The notes under the pieces were generated by a model, which did not search any database, was not told the origin of the DNA, and saw only the letters and a program-made list of their open reading frames with translations. The translations under genes and the position numbers were made by a program. Shown here one piece after another: positions 60,121-64,000 of a stretch of 64,000 bases of DNA. How positions within the stretch are numbered: the stretch's first letter is position 1; the number at the start of each line of letters is the position of its first letter. Source of the DNA: Ooceraea biroi (Eukaryota > Arthropoda > Insecta > Hymenoptera > Formicidae); contig NC_039510.1 in the NCBI RefSeq assembly GCF_003672135.1, positions 13,082,001-13,146,000 on the forward strand, written 5' to 3'.

Positions 60121-63100
60121 AGATTCACGTAGCGGAACGAGGAATGCCGTCTTTACTACCCGCTTGCAGCTGTAAATTTTAATTCGTCAGATTTCGCGGC
60201 CAAACGATTACGAGCGCACTCAAATTTTTATTTAAAACAAACATTAATCTTAAATTACCAAACGCAGCATGTTGCTTTTTATGCCAGTACCTAATCGAAT
60301 GACGAGAAGGGGAAAAATCTCAGAGTTATGAAAGACTATCGCGCATATAATTCGCGTGGTTCGCGCATATAATTCCTTTCGAATGACAATGACGTCATCA
60401 ATATATCCGAATCGAAGGCATTTCATGATGAAGCACGACAAAACATCTTTCCGACAGCGTTCGGGAACGAGCAGCTTACGGAGGAAGGAACCTTTACGAT
60501 TCTTTAAAAGAAAGGGCTCGTCGGGCGACCAACAGTCGCACGGAAGATCGTAAAGTTTAGAAACGCATTCTTTTTCTTCTACGCAGAGGAAGATGGATAA
60601 CTCTCGCAATAGACAATTTGTTTCCTTCCAACTTGTATACATCTCACGGGTAAAGAAACTCACTAAAGCTTGATGAATTTCATCGAGTGCTCCGGAAATG
60701 GAATTTCTCTTGAGAGAAAGACATATGCATGTATATAATACATATATATTTTGTACATGCACGTAAAACATAGCTACCAGAATTCGATATACTTGAACAA
60801 TTCTTCAATCAGACTGCTCACATATGCAGTAGCTTTCAGCCCTAACATTTTTATGTTACACTTGCCACAGTATCTCCATTTCTCTGTGATATTACCTCTC
60901 TCTTTCTCTTTCGCTCTTTGTAATAATAATGAATAATGAAAAAAATATAATGAAATTTGGAAAGAATTCGTAGTGTCGGTAGAAAAGTATTACAAATACA
61001 CATTTGATGTATCGCGCGGGTTGCTTATAACGAGCGCAACAATGTTTTCAACTTTCAGGTACGTGCGTTACGTTTAAAGGGATATTTCATTCCGGCAACG
61101 AGCTTTCTCGGAGATTAAATATCCGTGTGCGAATCCAGTGCACTGCGCGCGGGCCAATGGAACATCCGTTCCTTTTTATCCCGTGGAAACACGATTCAAG
61201 TGTCTTTTTGCAACGCTGCGAGAAGCACACGGAATCCAATACGGTAGACGGAATTTCAGATAAATATGAACGCGCGCGCGCACCCGCGCCCACGGGCGAC
61301 GGTAAAGAGGAAATCAAGCGCACGCGGAGCGGAAAGTTTCGCAACAATAATTATCCCAGAGTTTCTGCAACTACAGTGGGCAAAACGTGCCGGTCGTGCT
61401 TAAACCGGAAGGCGAACATAGCTGCCTAATTACCTGGAGACCACCGCCCACCTGTACAAACAAATTCACGACAGCGCCGTGTGCTGGCCGCCACCACGTG
61501 GAATATGGGGCGTCAGACGCACTTTTATGCATTTAGATGCATTTATTATATGTGTGTGACAGTACTAACTATCGCTAACTAACTGTAGCGATGTCACAGT
61601 GTTGAAATTTTATCCTACGCGAAGGAGCATTTAATATAAAATTATTCGCAATTTTGAAATTTTGGGGATACATTGCGAAATACATTATTAATGTATCTGT
61701 ATAAAGAAAAGTTCAATTTTCAGGCATTTTTAAAAGAAATATTAATCCCTTTGAAAATGTTAAAACGTAATTATATGAAAGGTTTCAATTGGAATTTTGA
61801 TATTAATAATATTCACAAAGGAAATAAATTATGACACAAATAGTGTAATTCGAGGAAACATTTGTGTCAAGAGAAGGCGTTATTACCATCCAAAATACAT
61901 AAAAGCGGAAAGTGCACCAGCTATGAAAACGATCGAGGGAATGCTTTCGTGTAGAAAAGCTCGTTGCTGGTACGACAATGGCAACAATCGAGATCGCATT
62001 ATCAAAACTAACGATATTATCATAGGCGCCGCGGCGTTTGCGATTATTTTTGCACACAGTAGTGATTTATTAGTGCATCGCGGAAGCTTCGATAAATTTA
62101 TGAGCAATCTCCCTGCGCAAATATTGTGAAACATATTATTTTGTTATACCTCGACGACGAGCATAAGATGTAACAATTGTCGTTATATATGCAGCGTGCA
62201 AATGAATGACATTTCGTTAAAGTGGCGCAACCAACGTCGTCGCAAATTAAATATCACATCTCGGCAATTTTCTCGAAAGTGGAAAGGGACCGCTGCCGGA
62301 TGATTCGATATGATTTTGCTTCGTGTACAATAAAAACAATCATCGCGGGTATCGACGTGTGTCGAACGTGCGAATCGTATAACACAATTACGGGACAGAT
62401 CGAAATCGTTTTAACGAGAGCGTGTTCGCTCGTACGCGAGATACCGCACACGCATAGAATTGCACGCATATGCATGTATGTTGTGTGTGTGATGGCTCGC
62501 CGTTATGTACGCTTAATAAAACCCTCGTCCGGAGTAACTTTGCGTACGACGCGCGCGGTAACGTCAAATAAAAAAAACGGAAATCGAAAATAATATAAAT
62601 TTCCGGTCGATCGACGAATTCGGACGCATCGCGCCGGCGGAAACATCGACGATGACTCCGCGAACGGGGGTTCGGAATTAAACGCCAAAACATCTCCGTA
62701 CACGCCACGCATGGCTGTGAAAATAAAATCAATAGCTTGCGCGTGAATCGCACTGGTTCGCGCGAGTTTTACGATGGCCACGGTAAAACCGCGCCCGGTA
62801 TTTTGCCACCCTCGGGTACCGACGATCCGCCGTCGCCACGCGGCCGCCGGAAAACTTTAATTACCATTTACGATTTCAATTAAAGCGAGCGACAATGGGC
62901 GCCGCGTTGATTAAGGCCGATATTAAAACCGGTTCGCTGCGACATAACGTCGGCCTTTCGGTCCCGCGATTTAGTATGTATATAACGTAGCATGTAACGT
63001 AAATGCGAGTATAACAAGTCTATATTACGATGTTCATAATTTTTTTATTTACATGATCGACGTGTGTAGTATTGTACATGCGGTGAACCGAAACGGAGTG

Positions 63101-64000
63101 GTGGAAAAAACTTTTTGGTAGAATATCTCTTGGGAAATTTTTGGACGAAGAGATTTGTCTTGTTGTGGATTATAAGATTGGCTACGACTTATAATTTTCG
63201 ATGTCAAATACTCAGCAGCACAGTCAGTATCTCCGAATTATCATTCAAGTATAAAATTAATTTGGATTTAATTGTCCGGATTTAATCATCCACATTATCC
63301 ACATTAGCCAATTAATATTAATTCCCCACAAATTCGTAATTGCACTTCATTTTATATCGCTCCAGGTTTGAATATTACATCAGCAGAGCGAGTGCAGCAT
63401 TCATCTCGCATCAAAGCGGACCATGCGGACCAATGTTTTACGCTGGCGCTTTCAAATCCGAAGAAAACGTAACGCGCGCATCTCTCGCGTGCTTGCCGGA
63501 CCTTTAGGCAATTATTACATCCCAATTAAAAAATTATTAAAGTAACCAATTAAACCTGGATATAAAACTTCGATACCAGATAACCGAATAAACATTCCAT
63601 TGAATTCTACTGAAACACCATGTACACGGTCGAGTAGCCGTGCTCACGAGGCTCGCGCGGATTCGTACGTATAATAAAAGCACCGCGCGGATTCCCAGCT
63701 ATTAAGGTTTACCGCGCTCGGTATGCAGGACCCAATAAAAGCCGACACACGGGCCGTTGAATTTCAATATAACAACGTGACCGCCGTGTCGAAAGCGGGA
63801 CGGTGTAATAACCTCCTCGTCCACCCTCGCGCCCCAACGACCGGCAATTAATTCCGAAGCACGCGAGTACGCGCGCGCGATTTATAGGCCGCAGGCCCCG
63901 CCGCGCGATCGATGAGTCATCGCGACGCGACGATTCATTCAAAAGTCGCACCTCGTCACGCATGAGTGTACTCACTCGCTCGCCCGCTCGCGTTACGCTT
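60121..64000. other. No confirmed gene: AT-rich DNA with CpG-rich islands to the window end
   Basis: AT-rich sequence dominates 60700-61000, 61540-62200 and 63000-63400. CpG-rich pieces lie at 61080-61520, 62600-62980 and 63600-64000. A 15-bp direct repeat (TCGCGCATATAATTC) lies at 60339-60353 and 60361-60375. A full CRE lies at 60390-60397. Inverted homeodomain-type cores (CTTTAATT at 62855-62862, AATTAAAG at 62878-62885) occur in the 62.6-63.0 kb island. No open frame besides 60250-60771 merits a comment. Confidence 0.5.
60250..60771 (-). other. Unrecognised 173-codon open frame, coding status doubtful
   Basis: The frame is open for 173 codons in AT-leaning DNA, where an open frame of this length is less expected than in the CpG-rich blocks. 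The translation is not low complexity. It has scattered cysteines (for example ELSIFLCVEEKECVSKLYDLPCDCW has four), a segment LLVPERCRKDVL and a segment GYIDDVIVI. The last two vaguely recall retroelement polyprotein motifs (the zinc-finger region before integrase, and the YxDD box of reverse transcriptase). They lie too close together and in an unexpected order for an intact element, so I do not assign a family. There is no signal peptide, no neighbour to support it and no clear splice structure. It may be a decayed retroelement fragment or chance. Confidence 0.15.

Noticed and set aside
59441..60121. 226-codon minus-strand open frame, the longest in the window
   Set aside because: It crosses a (GA)n microsatellite and serine/leucine-rich low-complexity sequence, has no domain, and other frames over the same DNA are also open.
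1..64000. tRNA genes, rRNA and CRISPR arrays
   Set aside because: Scanning for internal promoter B-box sequences, paired arms and regularly spaced repeats gave no candidate that could be folded or extended into such a feature.

Overview
This window looks like gene-poor nuclear DNA from an insect, most likely a hymenopteran such as an ant. Three things point that way. Composition swings between AT-rich stretches and blocks where CpG is plentiful rather than depleted. (GA)n/(CT)n tracts are frequent. The only recognisable protein-coding sequence is a Tc1/mariner-superfamily transposase of a type I associate with ant genomes; that link is family knowledge, not a database result. I found no bacterial-style operons, no rRNA, no convincing tRNA and no CRISPR array.

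Layout: 1-53199 and 55167-64000 contain no gene I can defend. Open frames of 60-226 codons are common there, but they sit in CpG-rich or purine/pyrimidine-biased DNA where stop codons are rare by composition, and none shows a recognisable domain. These stretches hold microsatellites, a 30-bp minisatellite (30457-30546), tetranucleotide arrays near 34.5-34.8 kb, a few strong inverted repeats (39505-39560, 13298-13321, 51916-51935) and CpG-dense blocks (for example 26291-27660 and 43431-45060). The CpG-dense blocks could be promoters or enhancers, but they cannot be proved from sequence alone. The window may be a large intron or an intergenic region.

The one clear element is a 1963-bp DNA transposon at 53202-55164. 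It is flanked by TA target-site duplications and has terminal inverted repeats of about 305 bp. Its minus-strand transposase has an N-terminal helix-turn-helix region and a DDE/D core. The second and third catalytic aspartates are 41 residues apart (DD41D). Two frameshifts break the reading frame, so this copy is dead.

Inside the right-hand end lies a second, truncated copy of the transposase start codon region in the opposite orientation (54746-54852). This head-to-head arrangement suggests that the right half of the element derives from an inverted second copy, which would also explain the unusually long, nearly identical terminal repeats. It is the most interesting signal in the window.
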